A stretch of DNA of 64,000 nt from Porphyra umbilicalis (lineage: Eukaryota > Rhodophyta > Bangiophyceae > Bangiales > Bangiaceae): the NCBI GenBank assembly GCA_002049455.2, contig KV918897.1, forward strand, positions 62,001-126,000, read 5' to 3'. The position numbers were made by a program, and so were the translations under genes. Below, one piece after another: positions 21,341-33,000 of this stretch (positions within the stretch are counted from its first letter, which is position 1; every line of letters begins with the position of its first letter). The notes under the pieces are model-generated. The model worked only from the letters and a program-made list of their open reading frames with translations. It ran no database searches and was not told the DNA's origin.

Positions 21341-22189
21341 GAGGCGCTTTTTCTGCGCTTGATTGGTGCAGACAGCGATCGGTTATCGTCATCTTTGGTA
21401 ATGTGTCGAGGTGTAAGTTTGATTTGCCATGTACGTACAGGTCACATTGATAAGGCAACACTCTGGCGCAATTGGCCTGCCCAAATTGCGGCTTAAGAGG
21501 GGTCACTGCTGTGCTTTGCAGGGGACCAGCAGTGGCCGACAGCCCGTCACGGCGGGGCTACCACGGTCCAGTGAAAACCCAAGCAGGGCGCACCCAGCCA
21601 GCTGGCCCGAGGCCCCTTTTCAAGCCTCGCTCCTCGCTGGAGCCCTCTTTTTAGCCTCGTGTGGGGGGGGGTGTCTTCGACGACACAACCGCGCATGCGT
21701 GACGCTGCTCGCCCCTGTCCCCACCGCCGCCGCCGCGCGCTGCTGTCGCTTCGGGGAAGTGCCGCGGCGTGGGTGGGACGGCGTGCGTGACCGGCTCATC
21801 GGCGATTTCCTGGCGTTGCTCCGCGTTGCCGTGTCTCCGTCACCGGCTCTACCACCATTCCTCGTTTTCGTTTGGTGATCGTGTTGCGAGTGGCCGGCTG
21901 TGGCGGTTTTCCGAACGGCACCGCCTGTTGCACAGCGTCACAGCCACTTGCGGCCCTGTAGCAGTTGGAGCCATTTCGACGGTTCGTGGTGTAGCCCAAC
22001 TTTTTTCCCCTTCGCCGGCTTCCGCTCCTGTGACCCCGGTTCCCTGCGCGTACCGCCGCGCCTGACGTTCGACTCCCCTTCCACCTTCCCCTGACCCTAC
22101 TGCTCTCTCATCCCCACCTTACTTTCCACCCACTTCCCCTTCCACGCGTCTCCCTCCCCCAAAGGGCGTTCCCGGACGCGCGGTTTATC
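21341..22189. other. divergent intergenic region upstream of Vps32
   Basis: Between the 5' end of the Ala-rich gene and the Vps32 ATG. The last 150 bases before the ATG are pyrimidine-rich (CT tracts), as seen before several genes here. No gene or TATA box that I trust. Confidence 0.35.
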
Positions 22190-23005
22190 ATGGGGCTCTT
22201 TGGGTTGCCCTTCCCCAAGCCCTTCCAGGGGGGCGACAAAAAGCCGCAGGCAACTCCCTCGGCGGCCGGCAGCGGCAGCCGCCCCGCCAATGCCAATGCG
22301 CGCGGCGGGTCGCGCACCGGCCCCGCCGCAACGCCGGCGGTGGCTCGGACCAAGGCGCAGCGGGATGAGGAGGCGACCATCAACGTGATCATGAACACGC
22401 GCAGCCGCATCCAGGTGTTCGAGAAGAAGGAGGAGTACATCACCCAAAGGATTTCTCTCGAGACGGAGAAGGCCAAGAAGTTCCTCGAGGCCAAGGACCG
22501 CCGGCGGGCGACCATGTGTCTCAAGCAGAAGAAGCTGCTCGAGGCGCAGGTGGAGAACCTTTCTGGCCAGCGCTTCAACCTCGAGCAGCAAATCATGACG
22601 CTCGAGACGGCGTCCTTCAACGCCGGCACCATTGACGTGGTTGCCGACGCGCAGGCGGAGCTGAAGAACATCCATGGGGGCCTCACCGTGGAGAAGGTCG
22701 ACGATGTCATGGCGGACATGCAGGAGGGGATGGACCAGCAACAAGAGATTAGCGAGGCGCTCGGCCAGCAGGTCATGGGCGGCGCGCTCATTGATGAGAC
22801 GGACCTGGAGGCGGAGCTGGCGGGCCTCGAGACGGAGATGAAGCAGGACAAGCTCGGCGACGCGCCGTCGGTGCCGAACGCGAGGCCGCTGGCGCCGCCC
22901 GCCACGGCGCCGTCCGCCATCTCGTCGTCGCAGGCAACGTCGTCGGCCGTGACTGAGGAGGAAGCGGAGCTGGCTGCGTTGGAGAAGGAGATGGCGGGTT
23001 TGTAA
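22190..23005 (+). CDS. VPS32: ESCRT-III subunit Vps32/Snf7/CHMP4
   Basis: Core polymer-forming subunit of ESCRT-III, which drives membrane scission away from the cytosol in multivesicular-body formation, cytokinesis and membrane repair. Seen: the N-terminus MGLFGLPFPK is followed by a Gly/Ala/Pro-rich insert of about 40 residues. Then comes the Snf7 core (residues about 55-230) with FEKKEEYITQRI, LEAKDRRRATMCLKQKKLLE, NLEQQIMTLETA and VVADAQAELKNIHGGLTVEK then VDDVMADMQE. The C-terminal end, EEAELAALEKEMAGL, resembles a MIT-interacting motif that would recruit Vps4. 271 aa against about 220-240 for homologues; the extra length is the N-terminal insert. Single exon, ATG at 22190 fits the family start. 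Convergent with a small F-box gene. Confidence 0.95.
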   Translation: MGLFGLPFPKPFQGGDKKPQATPSAAGSGSRPANANARGGSRTGPAATPAVARTKAQRDEEATINVIMNTRSRIQVFEKKEEYITQRISLETEKAKKFLEAKDRRRATMCLKQKKLLEAQVENLSGQRFNLEQQIMTLETASFNAGTIDVVADAQAELKNIHGGLTVEKVDDVMADMQEGMDQQQEISEALGQQVMGGALIDETDLEAELAGLETEMKQDKLGDAPSVPNARPLAPPATAPSAISSSQATSSAVTEEEAELAALEKEMAGL

Positions 23006-23799
23006 GCGTGTTTCGCTGGGAGTTCAGTTTTTTCTCCTGCTTGCTGTTTCCTCTTTGTTCGACCGCTGTCCCGTACCGTGACCCGCACTACCCAGGCGCG
23101 TAGCAGCGACTGCGCTCACGGTGGGGGCGCAGCGCTGTGTAGCTAGCGCCCACATTTATCGAGCTATGTGTAGTTTCCCCGGAGGTCACCCTGTTCTGGT
23201 TGTCTTGCTTGTCACCCCTTTCGTCTGATGCATGTATTTCTGCCCCTCTCGCCTTGATCGCTCGTCGCTGACCCCATCAAGACAACGATGTGGACCACCG
23301 TACTCTCCGCATTTTGCACGCCAACGGTGCGTGCTCGTCCACATCGCTCATCCTGCCGACTCGCGACGCGCGCTGTGCTGCTGCTCTTCATCCGTCTTTT
23401 GCGACCTCGATTCCTGTTGGCTTGTCACGGTGCAATTTTACAGCCTTGCGCCTCGCACCCATCCATATCTCGAGGTGACGTCACCTGAGTCCATGACCGC
23501 TTCGGTGCATACGAAATGCAGTGGGTCACAATGTCTGTTGATGTCGCGCAGACGAGGCCGCCCACCGGCCACCTCGCCACGGACTTGTCCTACTTGCCCG
23601 TCTATTTCTCCCGGCAGGTCGCCTGCCAGGCGACACATGATCGCTTGCAACGTCCGTGTCCACGCAGCACATGCCCAATGCGGGCTTCAACGCTGGCCAC
23701 ACAAAGAAACAGCATAAATACACCACTTGACGGCGCTTTTGCCACCGCACCAACCCCCCCCCTCCCCACAAGAACCTACCGACACAGACCGCTGCGCCT
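23006..23799. other. convergent intergenic region
   Basis: 3' flank of Vps32 and of the F-box gene. No gene, RNA or repeat recognised. Confidence 0.35.
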
Positions 23800-24102
23800 T
23801 TAAAGCGGGAACTGTGGGTGGGACGGCAGCGGCACGGGCCGCGCCTCCGCCGCTGCGGCGCGGGCGGCCAGCCACGCGGCGCGGAGGGCGACCAGCCGCG
23901 GCGCCGCGGCCGCGTGCAGACGGCGGGAGGTGCGCGCGAGGGCGGCCACGTCTGGCGCGTCGTCGAGCGCGCCGGCAATGGAGACGAGGAGCTCGTCGGG
24001 GAGGCGCCCCATGAGGTCCTCTGGGCGGCGGCCGCCCGCGTCGGCGGCGGCCGCCGACGCCCGCGGCAGCCGCGTCCAAGACGGTTGCGGGACGGGCGGC
24101 AT
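23800..24102 (-). CDS. small F-box protein, 100 aa
   Basis: F-box proteins bind Skp1 and recruit substrates to SCF ubiquitin ligases. Seen: LMGRLPDELLVSIAGALDDA, then DVAALARTSRRLHAAAAPRL. This has the Leu-Pro-x-Glu-Leu start and the Leu/Arg pattern of an F-box and covers most of the protein. There is no substrate-binding repeat afterwards; the frame ends about 35 residues past the F-box. The ATG at 24102 (MPPVPQPSWTRL) is my choice. The frame is open upstream to 24294 and contains a hydrophobic stretch (ALLLLLCTPPLVSVP), so a longer form with a leader is possible. Either a minimal F-box protein or the first exon of a spliced gene. Confidence 0.7.
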   Translation of the reverse strand: MPPVPQPSWTRLPRASAAAADAGGRRPEDLMGRLPDELLVSIAGALDDAPDVAALARTSRRLHAAAAPRLVALRAAWLAARAAAAEARPVPLPSHPQFPL

Positions 24103-25142
24103 GGCGGCAGCGGCGGGGACAGAGACAAGGGGGGGGGTGCAGAGCAGCAGCAACAACGCGCGCTGGCGACGGCGGGGCAGCGGGACGCGTTGGCAGCGGG
24201 TCCGACATAGGTCCTGTTGGGACGGGCGGCCAGGAACGAGCGGCGCTTTGTGCGTTGACGTCCACGGCGCCTTGTGGAAGCGGCGCGCGTGCAATCGGTG
24301 TCACGGAAGAGGGCATCGGTGGTGTCGTGGTAGCGAGGTGATTGGGCAATCCTTTTGGGGGACGCTAATCTGCTCTCGAGTTGAGTGCCCGACAGTGCAG
24401 CGCGCGCACCCCCCTCAGGCCGTCCAATCAAAGTACAGTATGGCGCGTCGCCAAAGAATGATCAGATCCGAGCAGGTTCCACGGCAAGTTACAGCACGCT
24501 GTGACCGTGCTGTGACTGTGCTTTGAAATAAATTCGCATGCTGAGGGCTCCTGGATGGCTCTGTGGGAGGCAAGGGTGGTCACAGCAATATTAAATTCTG
24601 TGCTGTTTGCTGCTGTCAACTGCTGTGACTTGCTGTGAGCGTTTCTCAGATCCGATCCTTCTTCGGCGACGCGCGATATCAAACACCGCGCGAAAGTCCT
24701 GCACGGCGGTACAGTCCTCTTTTCATCGGCGCCAAGTGACGACGGTGCCACGTGGAGCGCGCGCGCCGCGGGGCACGGGCGTTCGGCGTCGTGCCGCGGA
24801 CTTTGCCGCCCCGCGCGCGCCCCGACGGTCGTGGACGCGGGCGGTGCGGCGGGCGCGGGCGCACCTCGACGCGCGGCACGCCGGCGCGACGGGCGCGTCG
24901 TCGACACCGTCGGCCCGCCGGCGGGCGCGTGTCGGTCTCCTCGGCGCCCCGCTTCTTTCTTTTTTTTTTTTTTTTTTTCCTGTGTCTTGTGCCGTGACGC
25001 GCGGCGTCGGTTCCCCCGCGGCGCCCCCCGCGGCGGCGGCGCCCCCGCGCCGCGCCCGCCGACGCGCCGCGGCCGGCCGCCGCGCCTGGCGCGACCGCCC
25101 CGCGTGTCGCGGCGGGGCCATGTGCCGCGCGGCCGCGCGCGC
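24103..25142. other. divergent upstream region of F-box and UPF2 genes
   Basis: Left half is lower in GC with repeated CTGTGAC-like words (24480-24660). A pyrimidine tract TTCTTTC followed by 19 T ends at 24978, about 165 bp before the presumed UPF2 start. It might be a promoter element or a splice-acceptor tract. No gene. Confidence 0.35.
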
Positions 25143-26007
25143 ATGAATTCCGCCCGGGGCGCCGCCGCGGCCGCGTCGTCGCCCGCGTCTGGGGGGGGGG
25201 GGGCGGGGGGGGGGGCACCCCCGCCGCCGCCGCGTCGGCCGCGCCGGCGGCCGAGCGGCGGCCGCGCCGCCGCCGCCCGCCGCGCGTCGTTGACGCGTCG
25301 GCGGCGGGTGGGGGGGGGGGGGTGGTGGTGGTGGCCCCGCCACTGGCGGGGGCGGGGGTGGGGGTGGGGTGCGGGTGCGGGTGGTGCTGGCGCTGGCGCC
25401 GGCGCGCCCGCCGACGGCGCGGCGGCGGCGCGGGACAAGCGGGGGGGGGCGCCGTCGGCGGGCGCGCGCGGCCGCCCGACGGGCGGGGGTGGAGGGGGGG
25501 GGGGGGGGTGGGGGGGGGGGGGGGGGGGGCGCGGGCCTCCGTGCCGACGGCCGCCCCGCCGCCGACCGCCGCCACCCCCCGTCCGTGTCGACGGTGCGGC
25601 CGCGCAAGCGGGCGGGCGGGGGGGTGCGCCGGGGGGCGCCGCCGCCGCCGCCGCCGCGCCCGCGGCGGGTGGCCGCAAGGGCGGCCGCGCCGGCGGGCGG
25701 GCGGCGGCGGCGGCGGCCGCTGCGGCTGCCGCTGCCGCTGCGGCGGCGGCAGCGGCGGCGGCGGGGGGCACCCCCCCGACCCCCCCGTCGGCCGGCGGCG
25801 GGCCCGGTGGGGCCGACGGCCCGTCGACCCCCCCCTCCCCGTGTCCCCCGCCTCCTCCTCTGCGTCCCTGTCGACGGGCGGCACGGGGGGCGGCGGGGGC
25901 GGGGCCCCCCCCCCCCCCGCAGCCGTAAAGCCGCCGCGCGGGCGGCGGCCAAGGCGACGCTCCGCCTCGCGCGCCTCGCCGACGCGCAGCGGGTGCGGGA
26001 GGAGGCG

Positions 26008-26044
<37 letters not shown>

Positions 26045-26549
26045 ACCGCGCCGCCCGCCGCGCGGCGGCCGCCGACCTCGACGCCGACACGCGGCGGCGG
26101 GTGGCGTTGCGGGCGGCCAACGTCGGCGCCGCCGCCGGTGGGGGTGGTGGCACCGGCGGCGGCGGCGGCGGCAGCCTCGACGCGTCGGTCAAGCGGTGCA
26201 CCGCCTTTATTCGGCGCCTGCGGTTGGGCGGCGGGGGGTCGGCGAGCCTCGCCTCCCTCGCCGCCGAAGCGGCGACGCTGCAGCTGTCGCGCTACACGAG
26301 TGAGATTGTGGCGGCGCTCGCCGACCGGCGGCTGCGGGCGGCGGACATTGCGCCGGCGGCGGAGCTGTGCTCGACGCTCCACCGGCGCCACGCCGAGTTT
26401 GGCGCCAGCGTCGCCGACGCGCTCGCGCGCGTCGCGCTGTCCCCGTCGCCCCCCGTGCCGGTGGGGGGGGGGGGGGGGGGGGGGGGGGCGCAAGTGCCGT
26501 GGCGGGTGCCGCGGGCGCCGCGGGCGCGGGCGCCTCGTCGGCCGCCGCC

Positions 26550-26581
<32 letters not shown>

Positions 26582-28083
26582 CGCCGCCGCCGCGTCGGCG
26601 GCCGCGTCGGCCAGCGGCAGCGGCGGCAGCGGCGGCGGCAGCGGCGGCGGCAGCGGCGGCTTGGTCGACGTCGGCGCCCGCCGCGGCGCGTTGCGGCTGC
26701 TCGGCGAACTCGTGTGCGTCGCCGCCGTCCCCGAGCCGACGGTCCTCGGCCAGGTGCTCCGCGACTTGATAAAGGCGACCGACGATCGGGACGCGGCGCT
26801 CGCCAACCTCAGCGTCGTCGCGTCGCTCGCCTCGTCCATGGTCCGCGACTTTCTCTACGTGGGGGCGGGGCCGCCGGCGCTGCCGGCAGACCTGGGGGGC
26901 GTCGCCCTCGGCACCGTCGTCGGCCTCGACGGGGTGGCGGTGGTGGACACGGCGGCGGCGGGGGGGGGGGGGGGGGGGGGACGCCCCGTCGGCCGCGGCG
27001 GCGGGGGAGGCGCCCGCCCCAAACGGGGCGGCTGGTGCGGGGGCGGCCGCGGCGGTGGCCGCCGCGCCCGTCGCGGTAGCGCGTGACGGCGGCGTCGGAG
27101 CGGCGGCGGCGCCTGCCGCCGACGGGGACGCGGGCGGCGGCGGCTGCGGCGGTGCGGTGGCGGCCGACGCGGGTGCGGCGGCGCCGTCGGCGCCCGATGC
27201 GGGGGGGGCGACGGGCGGCCACCGCCCGCCGCAGAGTCGCCCCCGCCCCCCGTCGACGACCGCGTGCGCGTCGCGCAGTTTGAGTTTGTGGCCGAAGAGC
27301 ACCGCCGCGCCCTGCGGGGCGTCCTTGAATCCTACTACGCGACCGTCTGCCGGTGGTGCGACCGGGCGGGCGCGGCGCTGGCGCGGCACGGGCAGTCGGC
27401 GGCGGCGGCGGCGGCCAAGCCGTCGTCGGTGGCGGCGGCGGCGGCGGCCGCTGCCGCCGCCGCCGCCGCGGGCTCGGCGGCCGACGGGGCGGCCGAGGGG
27501 CACCCGACGGCTGCCTCGACGGCAGCCGCGGCGGCCGCCGGCAATGGGGGCACCGACGCCAATGGCGGCAGTGCCGCATCTGGCAGTGGCGGCGCTGCCA
27601 CCACCGGGGCGCTGCCGTCGACGGCCACGTCCGCGTCGGGCGGGTCGGCGGCGGCAGCGTCGCCGCCGTCGGCGCCCGCGCCACCCCCCACCACGACCGC
27701 CGCCGAAGATGAGGCGACGGCGGCGGCGACGCTCGAGCTGCTGCGGCGCAACCACGACCGCCTGTCGGTGGCGGCCGTTAAGCTCGCCGACACGCTCGGC
27801 CACACGCCGCCGCCGTCGGCGGTGGCGACCGCCGACGGCATCCTCGGCGGCACGTCGGGCGGTGGCGCCGCCGCCACGGCGGGCGGCGCGGGGGGGCGCC
27901 CGACGGGGCGGGCGGCGGGGGTGGGACGTTTGGGGGCGGCACCCGCCGCCCGGATGACGAGGCGTCGGCGTACGCCGACGAGGCGGAGCGCCGCTTGTAC
28001 ACGGTGCTGCCGGATATGGGGCCGTACGTGGCGGCGGGGGAGGCGGCGGCGGCGGTCGAGGCCAAGGCCGACGGCCGCAGCGA

Positions 28084-28114
<31 letters not shown>

Positions 28115-31006
28115 GCCAAGCGGGCGGCCAAGGCGGCGCCGCGGGAGCTCGGCGGCGGCGGCGGCAAGGGCGGCGGCGGCGGCGGCAAAAAGGGCGGCGC
28201 CGCCTCCCCCGACGGCGCGGCGGTGGCGACGCCCCCGCGCGGGGGGCAGCCCAATGGCGACGCGGGCGGCGGCGGCGGCGGCGGGGGCGCCCTCGAGTCC
28301 CTCCTCTCCACGGTCGTGGCCGTGGATTCCGCCGACAAGGCGGACCGCTTTTCCGCCCTCTTTGCGTCGACGCCGGCGGCGGTTGGGCACAAGTCGGCCG
28401 GCAAGCGGCTCGGCAAGGCCCTCTTTCAGGCGGCGCCGACCAACCTCAACATCCTCCCCTACCTCGCGCGCGTCGCGGCGACGCTCCACGGCCACGCGCC
28501 CGACGTGGCGGCGACGCTCCTCGGCGCCCTCGACGAGGAGTTTCGGTCGCTCGGCGGCCGCAAGGAGCGCGACGGGCGGCTGCTCGAGGCGCGGGTGCGC
28601 AACGCGCGCTTTGTCGGGCAGCTGTCCAACTTTCGGCTGGCGCCGCCGACGACCATCTTTTACTACCTGAACAAGTGCCTCGCAGAGTTCACCCACCACA
28701 ACGTCGACGTGACGTGTCATTTGCTCGAGACGGCCGGCCGGGTGCTGCTGCACTCCCCGGCGACGGCGACGCGCACCAACAACACGCTCGACATTGTGTG
28801 GCGGCTGCGGGCGGTGCGGCAGCTCGAGCCCCGCCACGACGCTCTGGTCGAAGCCGCCTACTATGCCTGCCGTGGCGACCCGTCGCTGCGCCACCGCGAC
28901 CGCCCGCGGGAGCCGATGCGCGAGTACCTGACGCACCTGCTCCTCGGCGCGCAGCTGACGGCGGACAAGGTCGCGTGGACGGCCACGCAGTTGCGCAAGC
29001 TCCCCTGGGACGCGGACCTCGACCGGTACGTGGTGCGCAAGCTGCGCAAAGCCGAGCGCCTGCGCTTCCCCGCCCTCCGCTCCCTCGTGCGGGTGCTCAT
29101 TGCGCTGCGCCGCCCCGACGTGACCATCTACCTCGCCGACGCGCTCGTCGAGGCGGTGCGCGGGGGCCTCGAGCGCAACGACTCGCGGCTCAACCAGCGG
29201 CGCGTCGCAGAGGTGGTGCTCTTTGCCGAGCTCACCGTCGCGCGCATCGTGCCGCCCGAGTGCCTCCTCGAGACGCTGTACGAGGTGATTAGCCACCCGG
29301 CCGAGGACGTGGCGGGCGACTACTTTCGGGTGCGCCTCCTGTGCGAGACGCTCAAAGTCGCGGGCGGCTTTTTGCTCCGCGCCACCCGCGACGGGGCGCG
29401 GCGGATGGGCGTCTTCCTCGCCTACTTTGACCGCTACCTGCTCGCCAAGGTGGCGGTGGAGGTGGCCGCCGAGTGGGGCGGCGACGCGGTGCCCGCGTCG
29501 CCGCGGGATGGGGCGTCGCCGGTGGCGGCGGCGGCGGCGGCTGGTGGCGCGGGCGCCGTCGGCGCCGCGTCGGCCGGCGGCGGCAGTGGCGCCGCCGGCG
29601 ACGGGGCGGCCGACGATGATGCGGGGGCGCCTGGCCCTTCCGCCGGCGAGGATATGGCGGTGGCCGACTTGTACGCGCGCCTGCCGCTGCACGTGCGCTT
29701 TGTGGTGGAGGACGGCTTGGCGTCCGTGTCGGGGGGCTCCCTTCCACCCCGCGCCCGGTCGCTCGCCAACGCGGTCGCGGCCGTGGAGCGGGTCGAGTCG
29801 ACGCCCGCGCTCGCGGCGATGGTCAAGGTGCCAAACTATGCGCTGCCGCCCGTGCCGGTGGTGGCGGGTCCGGCCCCGGCGGTCGAGGCCGAGGCGGCGG
29901 CGGTGATGGCGACGGCGACGGCGCCGGCGGCAACGTCGCCGGCGGAGGGGGCTGCGGCTTCTGCTGCAGCGCCCGCTGCCAAGAAGGATGCGCCGACGAC
30001 GGCGACGAGTGGGGTGGCGGTCGACAAGGACGGCTCTGGCGCAGCGGCGGCAGCGTCGACCGACTCGGTCGACAAGGGCGGCGACGCGCGCGACGCGCGC
30101 ACAGCAAGCGGCGGGTCGGACGCGTCGCCCGGCACGAGTGTCGATGGTCACGAGTCGGACGACCACTCGGGGAGCGGCGCCGACGTCAAGGACGGGGAGG
30201 AGTATGAGGACGACGTGGACGAGGACGTTGAAAGCAACGGCAGTGATGAGCTGGACGACCCCGACGGCGTCGAGGAGGTGGACGACGAGGAAGGCGACGA
30301 GGACGTTGACGAGGAGCACGAGGAGGGAGAGGTAGACGACGAAGACGACGACGACGACGACCATGACGACGATGACGATGAGGAGGACGAGGACGACGAC
30401 GAGGACGACGACGAGGACGTGGAGCTGACCAACGTGCCCCAAAAGGTCGTCCGCACGGAGGAGGAGGAAGAGTTTGACCGCGAGCTGGCGGCCGTGCAGA
30501 AGGAGGCGACCAACGAGGCGTGGCAGCAGGCCAAGGGGTCGTCTGCGTCGGTCAACCGGATGTCCCTGCCACTGCGGCTGTTTGCCGGGTCGGGCACGGG
30601 CGGGGCGGCGGCCGCGGCGGCTGCCGCCAGCGACAGTGGCGGCGACGGCAGCGGCGACGCCCCCCCCCCCGACACTGTCGACGTGAATGGCGTCGCGTCG
30701 GTCAAACTCAAGCTCCTCGTCCGCAAGGGCGGCAAATCCCAGTCGAAGGAAATCGCCGTCCCCGCCGCCTCGTCGCTCGCGTCTGCCGCCCGCGACGGGG
30801 ACGTGGCCGGCCGCGCGGAGCAGCTCGAGGTCAAGCGCCTGGTGCTCGGCAGCGCCGCGGTCATGTCGCCTGATTCGGATGAGGAGCGGGACGATGGGGG
30901 CTACGGCGGCCGCGGGGGGGGGGGGCGCAACCGCCGCCCCGAGCGCCCGCAGCAGTACGACGAGCGGTACCTGCTGACAGGGATGTTCAAGATGAAGCCC
31001 CGCTGA
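25143..31006 (+). CDS. UPF2: UPF2 (NMD2), nonsense-mediated decay factor
   Basis: Scaffold that links UPF1 to UPF3 in nonsense-mediated mRNA decay. MIF4G-1: SLDASVKRCTAFIRRLRL to YTSEIVAALADRRLRAADI and LCSTLHRRHAEF (26175-26440), then LRLLGELVCVAAV (26690-26900). Connecting part: FEFVAEEHRRALRGVLESYY (27280) and LRRNHDRLSVAAVKLADTLG (27740). MIF4G-2: GKRLGKALFQAAPTNLNILP, FVGQLSNFRLAPP, FTHHNVDVTCHLLETAGRVL (28400-28850). MIF4G-3: QLRKLPWDADLDRYVVRKLR to LNQRRVAEVVLFAELTVARI (28980-29470). Then an Asp/Glu-rich domain (30200-30430) and the UPF1-binding end (VPQKVVRTEEEEEFDRELAA to LLTGMFKMKPR). From 27995 to 31006 the frame is unbroken. Upstream, the frame changes about six times, each at a run of G or C (near 25835, 25905-25920, 26461-26488, 26961-26981, 27200-27245 and 27885-27930). 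The start is tentative: ATG 25143 opens an Ala/Gly-rich leader. Confidence 0.9.
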
Positions 31007-32066
31007 GCGGCGGGGGTCCCGTTGAGGGGCGTGGCTGCTGTTGCCTTGCGGCGCGCGGGTCCGGCTTGGACCGGCTCGGCGCCGGACGTTTGGGAGGACG
31101 TGTGCCTGTGGGCTGTGGTCGTCTGGCCGTGTTTGTTTCACGTGCCGCGCGAGGGGGTCGGCTCGCGTGTGGCGGGGGGCGTGTCGGTTGGTGGGCGGGC
31201 GGCGGGCGCGGTGTGCGTCAGTGCGTTTGCCTCTTCGCGGCCACCGCCGGTGCCCGGGTTGGTGGCTTCGCGGGCCCCCGTGGCCGTCGGCGCAGTGGGG
31301 GTGGTGGGGTGCGGCGCACGAGACGTGGGCGCCGTGGCCCCGGCGGCCGCGGCGCGGCGCGCGGTGGAGCAGAGCCGGTCGCGCCCGCGGCGGTGGCTGT
31401 TGCACCTCCTTGGCGCTTTGTGTCGGGGAAAAAACGAACGCGCATTCTACTGGCTTGCAGACGCTGTGGGGGGGGGGGGGGCGCCACGGCGCTCGTAAGT
31501 GCGCCAGCGTCAGGAAGAAGGCACTTGGATTTCTCTCTTGCAGAGACAGGTGCACCAGACGTCATGAGTCTTCTCTCTCATACTCGACCATATCAATTGC
31601 AATTTTCATGGTCACAATGAAAGTGTTTTAAAGATTTGATGTCATGCTTCCCCCAACAGGCTGAAGCGCCCAAGCCGGCCCAATCACAGTCCCGCAATCT
31701 CACTGCAAGAAAGGGCTATTGCGAGCAGGAGAGCCTCGTAAGGCGCGTCGTTTTGCATGATCGCCGAGTCGCCACGCGGCCAGCGCAGCGGCGCGCGGCC
31801 GTGCGGTCCACCGACCCCGCCCGGTCGGGTACGACACGACACACGTGATTAGAGCTGTCCTCTTTTTCCCTCGTCGGTGCCCGGGCTGCCGTCGCCCTTG
31901 CGCCAGCGTCACCTGCCGCCCGTCCGCCGACGTGCCGCCAGCGTCACCTGCCGCCCGTCCGCCGACGTGCGTGCCCCCCCGTTGCCGGTCGCCCCCTCCT
32001 TCCCTCGCTCGCCTCTCCCATCGCGGCGACGGCGGTGGTGACCGCCGCGGGCGACGGCGGCGCACT
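31007..32066. other. intergenic between two plus-strand genes
   Basis: UPF2 3' flank (GC-rich to about 31500), then a lower-GC island 31500-31760, then the C/T-rich leader of the VTC1-like gene. Direct repeat: CAGCGTCACCTGCCGCCCGT occurs at about 31902 and 31940. No gene. Confidence 0.4.
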
Positions 32067-33000
32067 ATGGCGGAGCTGCTGCGCCAGGCTGACACCCCCG
32101 GCAGCGACCGGGGTGTCACCGCTGGCTCCCTGTACGGGGCGACCGACTCGGCATCGTCGTCTGCGCGCGCCGAAGGCGGCGGCACCGACCTCGACGGGGA
32201 AGGTCGGGACCTCGAGGCGGGCCTCGCCGATGGCGTCGGTGCGGCTGCCGTCGCCGCCGCGACGGGCATTGAGGATGGTGCAGAGGGGGGTAAAAAGGTC
32301 AAAAAGGGCAAGAAGGAGAAGAAGCCCAAGAAGCCGCAGATGAAGGATGACATCAAGACGTCGATGGCGTCGGAGCGGACCTTTTTCAAAGTACGGGCGG
32401 CGTGGGGCGGCGGTGGGGGAGGTCGGTGGCGGGACGCAGCGGGGCACACGCGTCACGGGCGGCGGACGCGTGCATGTGCGGGTGAGACCCGTTCGCAGGC
32501 ACGGATACTGGGGTGCCGGCTGTGACGCGACGATGGGGGCGTGGGGGCGTACCTTCTAACAGTGCTTCTCTCTCTCCCCTCTGGGTGTGTCATCTTTCCA
32601 CGCGGCTGGTGGCCCCTTCCAAACTCAACGCCCCTGTTCTACCCTTTTGTTGCTCGCACCCGCCTTCTCCCTGCTTCTGTCCTTGTCTAACCCGCCCCAA
32701 CGCATCCCTTGGCAGTGGATTTGGACGGGTTTCCATATTGGCGGCGTCGGCACCTTCATCCTCGGCTTCTTCTCTTCGGAAGAGGGCCCCTGGCGGCTGT
32801 CCCTGGTCGCCTTTGCCTGGCTCGTCGCCTTTGGTGGCATCTTTTACGGCCTCAAGCAGTTTTACCGCCGCCGCAACGCGCTGCGGGAGGGGCTGTTGGA
32901 GCCGGAGAACTGGGAGAACCCACACGCGCCCGCGATTGTCGTTGCCATGTTCACGGTCGTCATTGCGGCGGTGTTGGTGTTTGCGGTTGCGACCGCTTAG
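32067..33000 (+). CDS. VTC1-like DUF202 membrane protein, two exons
   Basis: Exon 1 is 32067-32390 and exon 2 is 32716-33000, joined across a GT...AG intron (GTACGG donor, GGCAG acceptor) of 325 bp. Product 202 aa. Exon 1 encodes an acidic and then Lys-rich tail (KKVKKGKKEKKPKKP) and MASERTFFK. Exon 2 opens WIWTGFHIGGVGTFILGFF, restoring the ERTFxxW motif of DUF202/VTC1 proteins across the junction. Three membrane helices: residues about 109-127, 136-154 and 181-201 (the last ends VFAVATA). VTC1 is the small membrane subunit of the vacuolar/acidocalcisomal polyphosphate polymerase complex. DUF202 also occurs in unrelated contexts, so the polyphosphate role is inference. No SPX or catalytic VTC domain is in the window. 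Confidence 0.85.

Noticed and set aside
24954-24978. RNA polymerase III terminator or small RNA gene at the T run
   Set aside because: No A/B box or foldable RNA is visible upstream on either strand.
27335-31555. 1,406-codon minus-strand frame opposite UPF2
   Set aside because: His/Arg/Val-rich shadow; the plus strand encodes recognisable UPF2 domains throughout.
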